A program made the position numbers and the translations under genes. Below the pieces are notes generated by a model that had not been told where the DNA came from, made no database searches, and saw only the letters and a list, made by a program, of their open reading frames with translations. A stretch of DNA of 64,000 bases from Marinimicrobium hydrolyticum (GTDB taxonomy: Bacteria; Pseudomonadota; Gammaproteobacteria; Pseudomonadales; Cellvibrionaceae): assembly GCF_030848505.1 (NCBI RefSeq), contig NZ_JAVDDU010000007.1:1-64000 (forward strand), given 5' to 3'. Shown piece by piece: positions 8,979 through 17,501 of the stretch (position 1 is the first letter of the stretch; every line of letters begins with the position of its first letter).

Positions 8979-10088
8979 ATGCATTCCGTTAGGCTACCGG
9001 ACACCATGAAGGCGGTACAGCTGATCGGCTATGGCGGCCTGGATAAATTGATTTACCGCCAGGACTTGCCCCTGCCCGAACCCGGCGCTGGTGAAGTGCT
9101 TGTCCAGGTCAGTGCCTGTGGTATGAACAACACCGATGTGTGGGTGCGTGAGGGTGCCTTTGGCGATATCAGCGCGGGCATCCCCGACGGCCGAGGCGGG
9201 CACATTGCCTTGGCATTTCCGCGCATACAGGGAACTGATTCTGTAGGGCGAATTGTCGCTGTAGGCTCCGGCGTAAACTCGCATCGTATTGGCGAGCGGG
9301 TCATTGTCGATTTTTGCCTTTATCAAGAAACCTCCGATCACACTCCTATTGCCGTCGATTATATGGGTCATGGCCGCGATGGTGGCTATGCGGAATACTT
9401 AACCGCTCCTGCTGACAATGCGCAGGCCATCAACAGCGACATGACCGATGCCGAGTTAGCCACCTTTTGCTGCGCCTATTTAACCGCTGAACGAATGCTG
9501 GACCGTTCGCGCCTGACCGAAGGTGAGCGGGTCCTGGTCACCGGTGCCTCGGGGGGCGTGGGCTCCGCCGTTGTACAACTGGCGCGGGTACGCGGGGCCA
9601 TTCCTTACGTGATTACCAGTCGGGGCAAAGAGGCCGCGCTGAAAAACTTGGGCGCCGAAGCGGTTGTACTCAGAGAGAAGCGGGATGTGATTCATGGGGT
9701 TGAACAAGCCACTGAGGGCCAGCCTATCGATGTGGTGGCGGATGTGGTGGCCGGCCCACTGTTTAGCGACTTGTTGCACATCTTACGTCCAGAAGGTCGA
9801 TACTGCACAGCGGGAGCCATAGCCGGTCCCATCGTGCATCTGGATTTGCGTACGCTCTACCTCAAGCAGCTTGAACTACACGGCTCTTCCCAAGGTACCC
9901 GTGAGGCCTTTCAACGTTTGGTTCGCTATATCGAAGAAAAAAAATTACGTCCGCTGTTGGATCAAACCTTCCGTCTCTCCGATTTTCATCGAGCCCAACA
10001 AACCTTTATGGGCCGATCTCATATTGGCAAGTTGGTCGTCGTGCCTGATAGCCTTTGGGAGGAAAAAGGCGCGCCCTATGCCCACTAG
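8979..10088 (+). CDS. Zinc-type alcohol dehydrogenase / quinone oxidoreductase-like MDR protein
   Basis: This 369-residue medium-chain dehydrogenase has a GroES-like N-terminal domain (GEVLVQVSACGMNNTDVWV) and a Rossmann domain with the nucleotide motif VTGASGGVGSAV. The catalytic-zinc cysteine and histidine pattern of true alcohol dehydrogenases is incomplete and no four-cysteine structural-zinc lobe is seen, so it sits nearer the quinone-reductase side of the superfamily. ATG 8979 is preceded by ACAGGAG. The substrate cannot be predicted. It is followed 125 bases later by a co-directional hydrolase gene, possibly in a separate unit. Confidence 0.85.
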   Translation: MHSVRLPDTMKAVQLIGYGGLDKLIYRQDLPLPEPGAGEVLVQVSACGMNNTDVWVREGAFGDISAGIPDGRGGHIALAFPRIQGTDSVGRIVAVGSGVNSHRIGERVIVDFCLYQETSDHTPIAVDYMGHGRDGGYAEYLTAPADNAQAINSDMTDAELATFCCAYLTAERMLDRSRLTEGERVLVTGASGGVGSAVVQLARVRGAIPYVITSRGKEAALKNLGAEAVVLREKRDVIHGVEQATEGQPIDVVADVVAGPLFSDLLHILRPEGRYCTAGAIAGPIVHLDLRTLYLKQLELHGSSQGTREAFQRLVRYIEEKKLRPLLDQTFRLSDFHRAQQTFMGRSHIGKLVVVPDSLWEEKGAPYAH

Positions 10089-10212
10089 GCCAATGCATCG
10101 CCCGGCCATCCTTGTTACTCTCCCTGGTGTGGACTTGTGCTCCGGCAATCGTACTGGCATTGCGTGCGTCATTGCCAGGTACCGTCAATGAGCGAACAGG
10201 GGGGCATTTATT

Positions 10213-11034
10213 GTGAGATGGATCAAGCGCTGGTTGTTACCCTTGGGGGTGGGTTATCTAACTTTGGTGGCGCTGGCGGCAATGCTGCAAGGTTGCATGG
10301 TGCATTTTCCCAGTCGTGATTTGGTGGGTAGCCCGGCAGACCGAGGCCTGGGCTACGAGGAAGTCACCATTACCACCCGTGACGACCAGGAGTTGCACTC
10401 ATGGTTTATCCCCGCGCCTGAAGCACAAGGCGTGCTTTTGTTTTTGCACGGTAACGCGGGCAACATTTCTCACCGTTTGGAATCACTGGAAATCTTTCAC
10501 CAGCTCGGCATGAGTGTGCTGATTATTGATTACCGCGGTTACGGGAAAAGCACGGGTCGGCCCAGTGAAGAGGGCTTGAAGCTGGACGCGGAGGCGGGGC
10601 TCCACTATCTGGTGGAAGAGCGCGGTTACGAATCGGAGCAGGTTGTAGCGTTCGGTCGCTCACTGGGTGCAGCCTTGAGCGCGGAGCTGGCCTCACGCCA
10701 TTCCCTGGCGGGTGTCATTTTAGAGTCGGCCTTTACGTCCCTACCCGATATTGGCTCGGACCTTTACCCTTTTTTGCCGGTGCGGCTATTGCTGCGCTAT
10801 GAGTACGACACTAAGGCGGCTCTGGTACAAGCCTCCGAGCCGGTGTTGGTGATCCACAGCGAGGGTGACGAAATCATTCCCTACTCGCACGGCCGCGCTT
10901 TGTATGACGCTGCCCCCGAGCCGCGTTACTTTCTGACCATTCAAGGCGACCACAACACCGGCTTTCTGCGCTCGCGGGATACTTACATGGCCGGGCTGAG
11001 AGACTTCTTTGAAACGGTGTACGAGTCTCCCTGA
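10213..11034 (+). CDS. Lipid-anchored alpha/beta hydrolase (ABHD17/YfhR-like)
   Basis: This 273-residue protein opens with a positively charged and hydrophobic segment ending in a lipobox AMLQGC (Cys28), so it is predicted to be a lipoprotein. It then has an alpha/beta-hydrolase fold: the oxyanion region FLHGNAGNISH, the nucleophile elbow GRSLGA with the catalytic serine, an acid in HSEGDEIIPY and a histidine in QGDHNTGF. Start GTG 10213 has AGGGGG upstream. The substrate is unknown; family members include thioesterases and lipases. It lies directly upstream of tsaD with a 65-base gap. Confidence 0.85.
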   Translation: MRWIKRWLLPLGVGYLTLVALAAMLQGCMVHFPSRDLVGSPADRGLGYEEVTITTRDDQELHSWFIPAPEAQGVLLFLHGNAGNISHRLESLEIFHQLGMSVLIIDYRGYGKSTGRPSEEGLKLDAEAGLHYLVEERGYESEQVVAFGRSLGAALSAELASRHSLAGVILESAFTSLPDIGSDLYPFLPVRLLLRYEYDTKAALVQASEPVLVIHSEGDEIIPYSHGRALYDAAPEPRYFLTIQGDHNTGFLRSRDTYMAGLRDFFETVYESP

Positions 11035-11099
11035 CATCGGCTGGCCCTGGGAGCGTCGGGTCTATATTATAGGCGCCTGATTAATGAGGGCCTTTAATA

Positions 11100-12140
11100 A
11101 TGCGCGTTTTGGGCATAGAAACGTCTTGTGATGAAACCGGTATTGCGGTTTACGACAGCGACAAGGGGCTGCTGGGGCACGCCTTGTACAGCCAAATCGA
11201 TGTGCACGCGGAATACGGCGGAGTGGTTCCAGAGCTTGCCTCTCGGGACCATGTGCGGAAAATCCTGCCGCTCATCGAAGAAGTTATGGCTGCGGCGGGC
11301 ACAGAGCCGGAGGCGCTGGACGGTATTGCCTATACTGCAGGCCCCGGACTGATCGGCGCGCTGATGGTGGGCGCCTCCGTTGGGCGAGCACTGGCCTACG
11401 GTTGGAACATTCCTGCACTGGGCGTACACCACATGGAGGGTCACTTGTTGGCGCCCATGCTGGAGCCGGAGCCGCCTGCGTTCCCGTTTGTCGCCCTGCT
11501 GGTGTCTGGCGGACACACTCAGTTGGTGGAAGTGTTGGGCATCGGTGAGTACACGCTGTTAGGGGAAAGTCTCGATGACGCGGTGGGCGAGGCATTCGAC
11601 AAAGCCGCTAAAATGCTCGATCTGGATTACCCCGGCGGACCGCAAATCGCTAAGTTGGCCCAACAGGGGCGCGCGGGACGTTTTACCTTCCCGCGGCCGA
11701 TGGTGGATCGGCCCGGCCTGGACTTCAGTTTCAGCGGCTTGAAAACCCACACTCTGAACACCGTGGCGGAACACGCCGGCCCCGATGGCCTGCCGGATCA
11801 GCAAACGTGTGCCGACATTGCTCTGGCGTTCGAGTCGGCGGTCGTCTCCACGCTGGTGATCAAATGCCGGCGCGCCTTGGAGCAGACCGGCTTGCGTACA
11901 CTTGTGATTGCCGGTGGTGTTTCCGCCAACGTTCATCTGCGTTCCGAATTGACTTCGGCGCTAACAAAAATCGGCGCGGGTGTTTTTTACGCGCGCCACG
12001 AGTTTTGCACCGACAACGGTGCCATGATTGCCTATGCCGGTTGCCAGAGGCTGCTGGCCGGGCAGAGCGAACCCCTGGGCGTCACAGTGCGCGCCCGCTG
12101 GCCATTGGATAGCCTGCCAGAGTGTAAAGTGAATAAATAG
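11100..12140 (+). CDS. tsaD: tRNA N6-adenosine threonylcarbamoyltransferase
   Basis: TsaD transfers the threonylcarbamoyl group to A37 of tRNAs that read ANN codons, acting with TsaB, TsaC and TsaE. This 346-residue protein starts [19 protein letters not shown] and has the metal-binding HMEGH near residue 111, [11 protein letters not shown] and the C-terminal [13 protein letters not shown], all family signatures. In many gammaproteobacteria rpsU lies divergently upstream and plsY sits downstream; neither is present here. The gene is followed by folB and folK. Confidence 0.97.
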   Translation: MRVLGIETSCDETGIAVYDSDKGLLGHALYSQIDVHAEYGGVVPELASRDHVRKILPLIEEVMAAAGTEPEALDGIAYTAGPGLIGALMVGASVGRALAYGWNIPALGVHHMEGHLLAPMLEPEPPAFPFVALLVSGGHTQLVEVLGIGEYTLLGESLDDAVGEAFDKAAKMLDLDYPGGPQIAKLAQQGRAGRFTFPRPMVDRPGLDFSFSGLKTHTLNTVAEHAGPDGLPDQQTCADIALAFESAVVSTLVIKCRRALEQTGLRTLVIAGGVSANVHLRSELTSALTKIGAGVFYARHEFCTDNGAMIAYAGCQRLLAGQSEPLGVTVRARWPLDSLPECKVNK

Positions 12141-12206
12141 TACGGCACGGCTAGCCCGCATTTTGAGACGCGCTCTAACTAATCGTCATGACCACCGGAA
12201 AACACC

Positions 12207-12566
12207 ATGGATATTGTTTACATCAGAGACTTGCGCATTGAAACCATCATTGGCATTTACGATTGGGAGCGCGAGGTCAAACAAACCGTCAGTCTGGATT
12301 TGGAAATGGCGACGGACATCCGAGCGGCCGCGAGCAGTGATGACATTGAGCATGCGCTCAACTACAAAGCGGTGTCCAAACGACTGATTGCACACGTGGA
12401 AAATCGTCAGGCGCAGTTAGTGGAGACGCTGGCTGAAGAAATCGCCGGCTTGGTATTAAAAGAGTTTCCTGTGCCTTGGTTGCGATTGCGCGTCAGCAAA
12501 CCCGGGGCCGTACGGGGCGCCCGGGATGTGGGATTGATTATTGAGCGGGGGAGCAAACCCCAATGA
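12207..12566 (+). CDS. folB: Dihydroneopterin aldolase
   Basis: FolB converts dihydroneopterin to hydroxymethyl-dihydropterin in folate synthesis. The 119-residue protein has the family start MDIVYIRDLRIETIIGIYDW, the catalytic-region NYKAVSKRL and the end VRGARDVGLIIER. It overlaps folK by four bases (ATGA), so the pathway's next enzyme is translationally coupled. It is located 66 bases after tsaD. Confidence 0.96.
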   Translation: MDIVYIRDLRIETIIGIYDWEREVKQTVSLDLEMATDIRAAASSDDIEHALNYKAVSKRLIAHVENRQAQLVETLAEEIAGLVLKEFPVPWLRLRVSKPGAVRGARDVGLIIERGSKPQ

Positions 12567-13078
12567 CGTCCGTCTACTTGAGCCTCGGGAGCAACATTGA
12601 CCGGCATCGGCACATCAAGGCCGGACTGGACGCTCTTGCCGAGCAGTTCGGTGACTTAACCGTTTCATCCGTGTTTGAAAGTGAAGCGGTGGGCTTCAGT
12701 GGTAACAATTTTTTAAACCTGGCCGTGGGTATCGACACAGATTTGAGTGTGGCAGAGCTGTCGGAACAGCTGAAGGGGATTGAGGCGGCCCACGGGCGCG
12801 AACGTCAAGCGCCGAAGTTCAGTTCCAGAACTCTGGATATTGATATCCTTACCTACGACGACTGGGTGGGCGAGCAGGCCGGTGTTCGGTTGCCAAGGCC
12901 GGAAATTATCCAAAACGCTTTTGTATTGCAGCCCTTAGCGGAGATCGCGCCGGATCAAAAACACCCTGAGTTAAACTTGTCGTATGCGGAGCTGTGGCGC
13001 CGCTATGACAAAACAACACAAATTCTCTGGCCAGTGGATTTTCACTGGCGAGGGCAACAAGTATCGGTAGCGAAATAA
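12563..13078 (+). CDS. folK: 2-amino-4-hydroxy-6-hydroxymethyldihydropteridine pyrophosphokinase
   Basis: FolK transfers pyrophosphate from ATP to hydroxymethyl-dihydropterin. This 171-residue protein has SLGSNIDRHRHIKAGL at the start, the pterin-binding GFSGNNFLNLAVG, and the magnesium-binding RTLDIDILTYDD. It ends directly before a strong inverted repeat (13079-13110) and is convergent with hsp20. Confidence 0.96.
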   Translation: MTSVYLSLGSNIDRHRHIKAGLDALAEQFGDLTVSSVFESEAVGFSGNNFLNLAVGIDTDLSVAELSEQLKGIEAAHGRERQAPKFSSRTLDIDILTYDDWVGEQAGVRLPRPEIIQNAFVLQPLAEIAPDQKHPELNLSYAELWRRYDKTTQILWPVDFHWRGQQVSVAK

Positions 13079-13110
13079 GCCTGGAGTGAACCGATTGGCT
13101 CGCTCCAGGC
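13079..13110. terminator. Inverted repeat between convergent folK and hsp20
   Basis: A perfect 8-bp stem (GCCTGGAG...CTCCAGGC) with a 16-base loop starts right after the folK stop codon, between two converging genes. There is no strong T-run on either strand, so it may be a weak bidirectional terminator or an mRNA end stabiliser. Confidence 0.5.
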
Positions 13111-13119
13111 ACCATTGCC

Positions 13120-13548
13120 TCAGTGAATTTCAATCCGACGGCTGACAGGGGCTTTTTCTTCCACTTTGGGAACTCTAAGTTTCAGTACCCCATCTTTAAA
13201 CTCAGCCTTGATGTCCTTTTCTTTTACGTCAGTGCCCAGATTAAAGCTGCGCACAAACTTTCCGTAGCGACGCTCCTGGCGAATTAACCGGCCTTCTTCT
13301 TCCTGTTTTTCTTCCTGGCGAGATTCCGCTTGGATGGTCAGAATGCCATTCTCCAGCGTTACTTCAATATCCTTTTTCTCGATGCCGGGTAGCTCGGCAT
13401 TAATTTCATAATTCTTCTTGTGCTCAGTTACGTCCACTCGCGGGGTGAAGGATACCTCGCTGCTGGCACGCTGCTGATTCACGGGTGCCCAGAAGTTATC
13501 CAGTACACTGTCAAAGTCAAACAGGGAGTTACGTGGAATCAAGTTCAT
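13120..13548 (-). CDS. Hsp20/alpha-crystallin small heat-shock protein
   Basis: This 142-residue small heat-shock protein begins MNLIPRNSLFDFDSVLDNFW, followed by the alpha-crystallin domain (PRVDVTEHKKNYEINAELPG, then GVLKLRVPK) and a short tail with the oligomerising motif RIEIH. It is an ATP-independent holdase that binds unfolding proteins. ATG 13548 is chosen because AAGGAGG lies seven bases upstream; in-frame codons further upstream lack this. A sigma-32 type promoter lies at 13589-13617, so heat-shock control is directly suggested by the sequence. Confidence 0.95.
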   Translation of the reverse strand: MNLIPRNSLFDFDSVLDNFWAPVNQQRASSEVSFTPRVDVTEHKKNYEINAELPGIEKKDIEVTLENGILTIQAESRQEEKQEEEGRLIRQERRYGKFVRSFNLGTDVKEKDIKAEFKDGVLKLRVPKVEEKAPVSRRIEIH

Positions 13549-13588
13549 AGCTGCACCTCCTTTGAAAGGTTTCTGTTGCCTCACTTAT

Positions 13589-13617
13589 AAGGTGGGGATT
13601 TTGGACGGAAGTTCAAG
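13589..13617 (-). promoter_or_regulatory. Sigma-32 (RpoH) heat-shock promoter for hsp20
   Basis: Read on the minus strand, CTTGAA (13617-13612) is followed after 14 bases by CCCCACCTT (13597-13589). The RpoH consensus is CTTGAA, a 13-15 base spacer, then CCCCATNT. Distance and orientation fit transcription of hsp20, about 40 bases upstream of its start codon. Confidence 0.75.
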
Positions 13618-13654
13618 CGGTTTTTCGCGGGGAAAAAGCAAAAAAAGTGGCTCT

Positions 13655-14398
13655 TTAGGCGACGCTTCGGCCGCCGTCCACAGCGATAATCTGTCCAGTA
13701 ATATAAGGAGAATTTTTTATTAAAAACAGTACTGTTTCGGCGATATCCAAAGGGTTGCCGGAGCGCTTTAACGGGACGCGGTCCAAAATATCTTGACGGT
13801 CCTGGGGAGCCAATTCGGCGTCCTGCTCTGGCCACAAGATGGCGCCGGGGGCGATCGCGTTCACGCGCACATCCGGTGCCAGCTCCCGCGCCAGGGATTT
13901 GGTCAGCATCACATGGCCAGCTTTGGCGGCGGAATAAATGGGGTAGCCCTTCAGTGGGCGCTCGGCATGGATGTCCACGATATTCACAACACAGCCGCGC
14001 CCTTGGCGCAGAGGTTCCGCCAGGGCTTGGGTTAAAAAAAACGGGGCTTTCAAATTGCTGTTGATCAAGTCGTCCCACTGCTCGGCAGTGGCGGTACCTA
14101 AAGGTGTGGGGTAAAAACTCGAAGCGTTGTTGATCAGCACGTCCAATCGCTGCCATTGCGCCAGCGCAGCGCGCGCCAGCTCGTTAATCTGGGTAATATC
14201 ATTGAGGTCAGCTTGGAAGGCGGCAGCGGAGTCGGGCCTTTGTTCATTGAGCTCCGCAACCAGCGCGCTGGCTTCCTCCACAGAGCGATTGTAATGCACA
14301 ATAATTCGGTAGCCTGCTTCATGCAGGCTTCTTGCCAGTTGCGCGCCGATACGACGGCCGGCGCCAGTGATTAGTGTTACTGGGGATTTGTTGGTCAT
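13655..14398 (-). CDS. folM: Pteridine reductase / dihydromonapterin reductase-like SDR
   Basis: This 247-residue short-chain dehydrogenase has the TGAGRRIG cofactor motif. The arginine after the glycines (TGxxxRIG) marks the pteridine-reductase/FolM group that reduces dihydromonapterin and dihydrofolate with NADPH. Also visible are NNASSFYPTPLG, the active-site YSAAKAG and the C-terminal ITGQIIAVDGGRS. Its place near folB and folK supports a pterin role. It is separated from cca upstream by 374 bases that contain two nested hairpins. Confidence 0.88.
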   Translation of the reverse strand: MTNKSPVTLITGAGRRIGAQLARSLHEAGYRIIVHYNRSVEEASALVAELNEQRPDSAAAFQADLNDITQINELARAALAQWQRLDVLINNASSFYPTPLGTATAEQWDDLINSNLKAPFFLTQALAEPLRQGRGCVVNIVDIHAERPLKGYPIYSAAKAGHVMLTKSLARELAPDVRVNAIAPGAILWPEQDAELAPQDRQDILDRVPLKRSGNPLDIAETVLFLIKNSPYITGQIIAVDGGRSVA

Positions 14399-14446
14399 GG
14401 GATTACCTTCTTAAGAAACTCAAGTATCGGGGTTCGATCGAGACGC

Positions 14447-14550
14447 TGGCATGGCGAACCACTCTGCGGGACACGCTGTGAATACATCCCTGTAAGCTCG
14501 ACGTCGGCATCCCTGCCTCCGACGGTCCCGCAGAGTGGTTCGCCATGCCA
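14447..14550. repeat. Nested hairpin element, copy 1
   Basis: Two perfect 26-bp arms (14447-14472 and 14525-14550; the arm begins TGGCATGGCGAACC) enclose a 52-nt centre. The centre holds two small stem-loops, TAC-ATCCCT-GTA (ATCCCT at loop offset 13) and CGTC/GGC-ATCCCT-GCC/GACG (ATCCCT at offset 36). A further imperfect outer inverted repeat pairs 14420-14436 with 14575-14590. It lies in the gap between cca and folM, both leftward. Confidence 0.85.
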
Positions 14551-14667
14551 CCTTAGCGCCACCCAACGAGTTTTGAACCCCGAAACTTGAGGAAGAAAGA
14601 ATAGCCTGCAGGCGCCACGGGGTTTACGAAGTCGCTTTAGAACGTGTCCGCATACTCTCAGCACCGA

Positions 14668-14770
14668 AGGAAAGGATATCGGCATTTTGAGACCCTCGGA
14701 GGCGGGAAGCCGACGCGGAGCGTACAGGGACGTATCTACAGCGTGTCTCAAAATGCCGATATCCTTTCCT
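14668..14770. repeat. Nested hairpin element, copy 2 (inverted relative to copy 1)
   Basis: Perfect 26-bp arms at 14668-14693 and 14745-14770 (arm begins AGGAAAGGATATCGG) enclose a 51-nt centre. The reverse complement of that centre aligns with copy 1 at most positions with one single-base gap, and has GTCCCT and TTCCC loops at the same offsets, 13 and 36. The arms are unrelated to those of copy 1. It ends two bases before the cca stop codon and could act as its terminator. Confidence 0.85.
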
Positions 14771-14772
14771 GC

Positions 14773-16002
14773 TCAGTCGGTTAGCGCACTTTTCACTTTG
14801 CTCAACTGACGCAAGCGCTCCTTATCAAGCGCCTGCCCAAAAGCTTTGCCGGTGAATCCCTGGGCCGCAATCTCGCCATTGTCGATAGCGCGACAGCGTG
14901 CCAACGCCGAGCGCAAATAATTGGCCTGCGGGTAAGGGCGATCTTCGAAGCCGGTGCGCCCGCGTGCGTCGGCCTCGCAGCACAACAAAAATTCTTCGAA
15001 ACGTGTCGGGCGGCGGAAGGCGTCCGCTGCCTTGAACAGTTTCAGCACCGTGCTCGGCTTTAGCTCCATCGCTCGGTGGCCATGGGTGTGATACTGGGCG
15101 GCTAGCCGGGCCAGCTCCCGGAATTCCTTTGGGGCTGCCAGGCGTTCGCACAGCTCGTTAACCAGAGACAAACTTCGCTGTTCGTGACCAATGTGTTTCG
15201 GCCACTCGGCTGGGGGCGTGGCGCCCTTACCTAGATCGTGCGTAAGGGCCGCAAAGCGCACGCGCGCCGAGCCGTTCATCCGGACGGCTTGCTGCAGAAC
15301 CATTAAGCAGTGTTCGCCGGTGTCGATTTCCGGATGGTGCTCGGCCGGTTGCGGTACGCCAAAAAGTGCGTCCAGCTCAGGCATGATTCGCGCCAGTGCT
15401 CCGCAATCACGCAGGCTAGTAATAAACACCTCGGGTGATTTTTCCATCAGCGCGCGTTCGGTTTCCTTCCAAATACGCTCGGCCACTAAGTGGTCGACTT
15501 CTCCGTTGTCGACCAGCTGTTTCATCAGCTCTACAGTTTCTGGCGCTATGCGAAAACCCAGGTGATGATAGCGCGCTGCCAAACGCGCGACTCGCAATAC
15601 ACGAACCGGGTCCTCCGCGAAGGCGGGTGACACATGCCGAAGCAGTTTCCGTTGCAAATCTTCCCGGCCGCCGTAGGGATCGACAAGCTGGCCGGAATCA
15701 TCCTCGGCCATGGCATTAATGGTCAGGTCACGGCGACGTAAATCTTCTTCCAGGGTAACTTCCGGAGAGCTGTGGAAGCTGAAGCCCGTGTAGCCGGGTC
15801 CGGTTTTGCGCTCGGTGCGCGCCAGGGCATACTCTTCCTTGGTTTTTGGGTGCAGGAAGACAGGAAAATCTTTCCCCACCGGGATGAAGCCCTGGGCCTC
15901 CAACTCCTCCGGACGGGCGCCCACCACCACCCAGTCCCGTTCGTGATGAGGGTAGCCCAACAATTTGTCGCGCACTGCGCCGCCTACCAGGTAGATCTTC
16001 AT
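14773..16002 (-). CDS. cca: CCA-adding enzyme (tRNA nucleotidyltransferase) with HD domain
   Basis: This 409-residue class II nucleotidyltransferase builds or repairs the CCA end of tRNAs. It starts [18 protein letters not shown] (nucleotide-binding GGAVRD), has the metal site ERDWVVVGA and the [10 protein letters not shown] motif, and a C-terminal HD phosphohydrolase domain ([12 protein letters not shown]), as in the E. coli-type bifunctional enzyme. Length matches the family (about 410). It is leftward; the downstream end abuts hairpin copy 2. Confidence 0.96.
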   Translation of the reverse strand: MKIYLVGGAVRDKLLGYPHHERDWVVVGARPEELEAQGFIPVGKDFPVFLHPKTKEEYALARTERKTGPGYTGFSFHSSPEVTLEEDLRRRDLTINAMAEDDSGQLVDPYGGREDLQRKLLRHVSPAFAEDPVRVLRVARLAARYHHLGFRIAPETVELMKQLVDNGEVDHLVAERIWKETERALMEKSPEVFITSLRDCGALARIMPELDALFGVPQPAEHHPEIDTGEHCLMVLQQAVRMNGSARVRFAALTHDLGKGATPPAEWPKHIGHEQRSLSLVNELCERLAAPKEFRELARLAAQYHTHGHRAMELKPSTVLKLFKAADAFRRPTRFEEFLLCCEADARGRTGFEDRPYPQANYLRSALARCRAIDNGEIAAQGFTGKAFGQALDKERLRQLSKVKSALTD

Positions 16003-16084
16003 GCTTGCGGTGTTTGGCCTTTTAAGTCGATTGAACTAGGTGCACCATATTGACACAAAAAAAACCGGGCTGCTTATTGTGTGC

Positions 16085-16290
16085 AGCCGATGCTTGAATT
16101 ACAGTAGCCGCTTACTGTTCATTACCGGTTAATTGTATGCCGCTTTCTTTTGCCGCAAAACCCGTCGTCTGCGTGCTACGCCAAGTTTGGCGTATGGTGC
16201 GCGCACGTGCGTATGCGGCAGGGGATTTGTAAAGCGAAAACCACTTAACCCCAAAAGGCCGCAGCATCTTCTGCGGCCTTTTTTGTTTTA
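16085..16290 (+). ncRNA. Possible small RNA in the gap before the DMT transporter
   Basis: The 336 bases between cca and the transporter hold no convincing protein gene. On the plus strand the stretch contains several fold-backs, for example ACGCCAAGTTTGGCGT near 16180, and ends in a textbook intrinsic terminator (16257-16284). No rightward protein gene lies upstream to need that terminator. I recognise no known RNA family. The 5' end is a guess; a TTGAAT-like element near 16094 is only suggestive. Confidence 0.3.
16257..16284 (+). terminator. Strong intrinsic terminator
   Basis: An 8-bp perfect GC-rich stem (GGCCGCAG...CTGCGGCC) with a six-base loop is followed by six T residues and further T-rich sequence. 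It would end a rightward transcript that starts inside the cca-transporter gap. The A-run on the left is short, so leftward function is weaker. Confidence 0.8.
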
Positions 16291-16338
16291 CCTCTGTTAA
16301 AAAGCCCCGGAACATGCTGCACGACAAAGGAGCGTCCC

Positions 16339-17232
16339 GTGCACGTTTACCTGGCGTACACCCTCGTAATCTTAATTTGGTCCACCACGCCGCTGGCCAT
16401 TCAGTGGAGCAGTGACAGTGTGCCGTTTATGACGGCCGTTGCGTTGCGCATGAGCTTGGCCCTTGCGCTGGCACTGCTTGCCCTGGCGTGGCTGCGTCGC
16501 GGTTCCCTGTTCGCCCGCCCTGGTGCCTGGAAAGTTTATCTGGTGGCATCACTGGGAATATTCCCCAATATGCCCCTGGTGTATTGGTCAGCGCAATTTA
16601 TACCCTCCGGTTTGATTGCTGTGATCTTTGCACTGTCACCCTTCGTGACCGGGCTTTTGTCCATGGCGATTCTGCGCGAAAACCCATTCGATCGTTTTCG
16701 GGTATTGGCACTGCTGATTGCTCTGGTTGGGTTGCTGGTGATTTTCTGGGGCCAACTGCGGATTGATGCTCGCTCCGTCTACGGGATTGTGGGTCTGCTA
16801 CTGTCCTGCGTCTTGTTTGGCACCAGTAGCGTGACGTTAAAGCGCTTGAATCAAGGCACCGATGCCTTCAGTCAGACGGCGGGCGCGCTCTTGTTTGCAC
16901 TGCCGGGGCTTTTGCTGACCTGGTGGTGGACGGATGGCCAATGGCCCACAGAGATGTCCGATAAAACATTTTGGGCGGTGCTTTATTTAGCCGTGTTTGG
17001 CTCGGTACTCGGTTTCACGCTGTTTTACTTCGTGCTCAATGAGCTCTCGCCAAGCTCGGTTTCGCTCATCACCTTGATCACGCCCGTTCTGGCGCTAGTG
17101 ATCGGCGCTTTGGTGGCCCAGGAGCGGCTGACCCTTTCACTGCTTCTGGGGGCGGGCCTGGTGATTGGCGCACTGTTGGTCTATCTGGACCTGAAACCCT
17201 GGTTACGACGCTTATGGGCGGCGTGTAAATAG
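16339..17232 (+). CDS. EamA/DMT-superfamily transporter
   Basis: This 297-residue integral membrane protein has about ten hydrophobic helices in two EamA repeats, with typical phrases such as LVILIWSTTPLAIQW at the start and FGSVLGFTLFYFVLNELSP in the second half. Members export amino acids, metabolites or drugs; the substrate cannot be told from sequence. GTG 16339 is preceded by AAAGGAG at good spacing. It is monocistronic by position; about 270 gene-free bases follow. Confidence 0.88.
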   Translation: MHVYLAYTLVILIWSTTPLAIQWSSDSVPFMTAVALRMSLALALALLALAWLRRGSLFARPGAWKVYLVASLGIFPNMPLVYWSAQFIPSGLIAVIFALSPFVTGLLSMAILRENPFDRFRVLALLIALVGLLVIFWGQLRIDARSVYGIVGLLLSCVLFGTSSVTLKRLNQGTDAFSQTAGALLFALPGLLLTWWWTDGQWPTEMSDKTFWAVLYLAVFGSVLGFTLFYFVLNELSPSSVSLITLITPVLALVIGALVAQERLTLSLLLGAGLVIGALLVYLDLKPWLRRLWAACK

Positions 17233-17501
17233 TCGATCTGACGCCCGGCTCTTCTTTGCAAGTAAAAGGTGCACGCTTATGGTGCGCCTGGGGGGTAGGG
17301 GTGCGTGCGGTCTGCTTCACTTTGGTGCGCTTTGTGTGCTGAGAACCCCGGTCTCTGTGCTGAATCTCACTTAAGTGGATGATTTTAAACGACAATTTAA
17401 AGTTGGCTCGCTACCTGCTAATACCTGGGCAAGCTTGTTCGGTGTGGCATCGACAGCTGTAAAAGACAAAATATTGCCCAAAATACTTAGAGGAAGAACT
17501 C

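Noticed and set aside
16112-16327. A 71-codon leftward frame in the cca-transporter gap
   Set aside because: It runs through the terminator stem, has no ribosome site of note and no recognisable composition.
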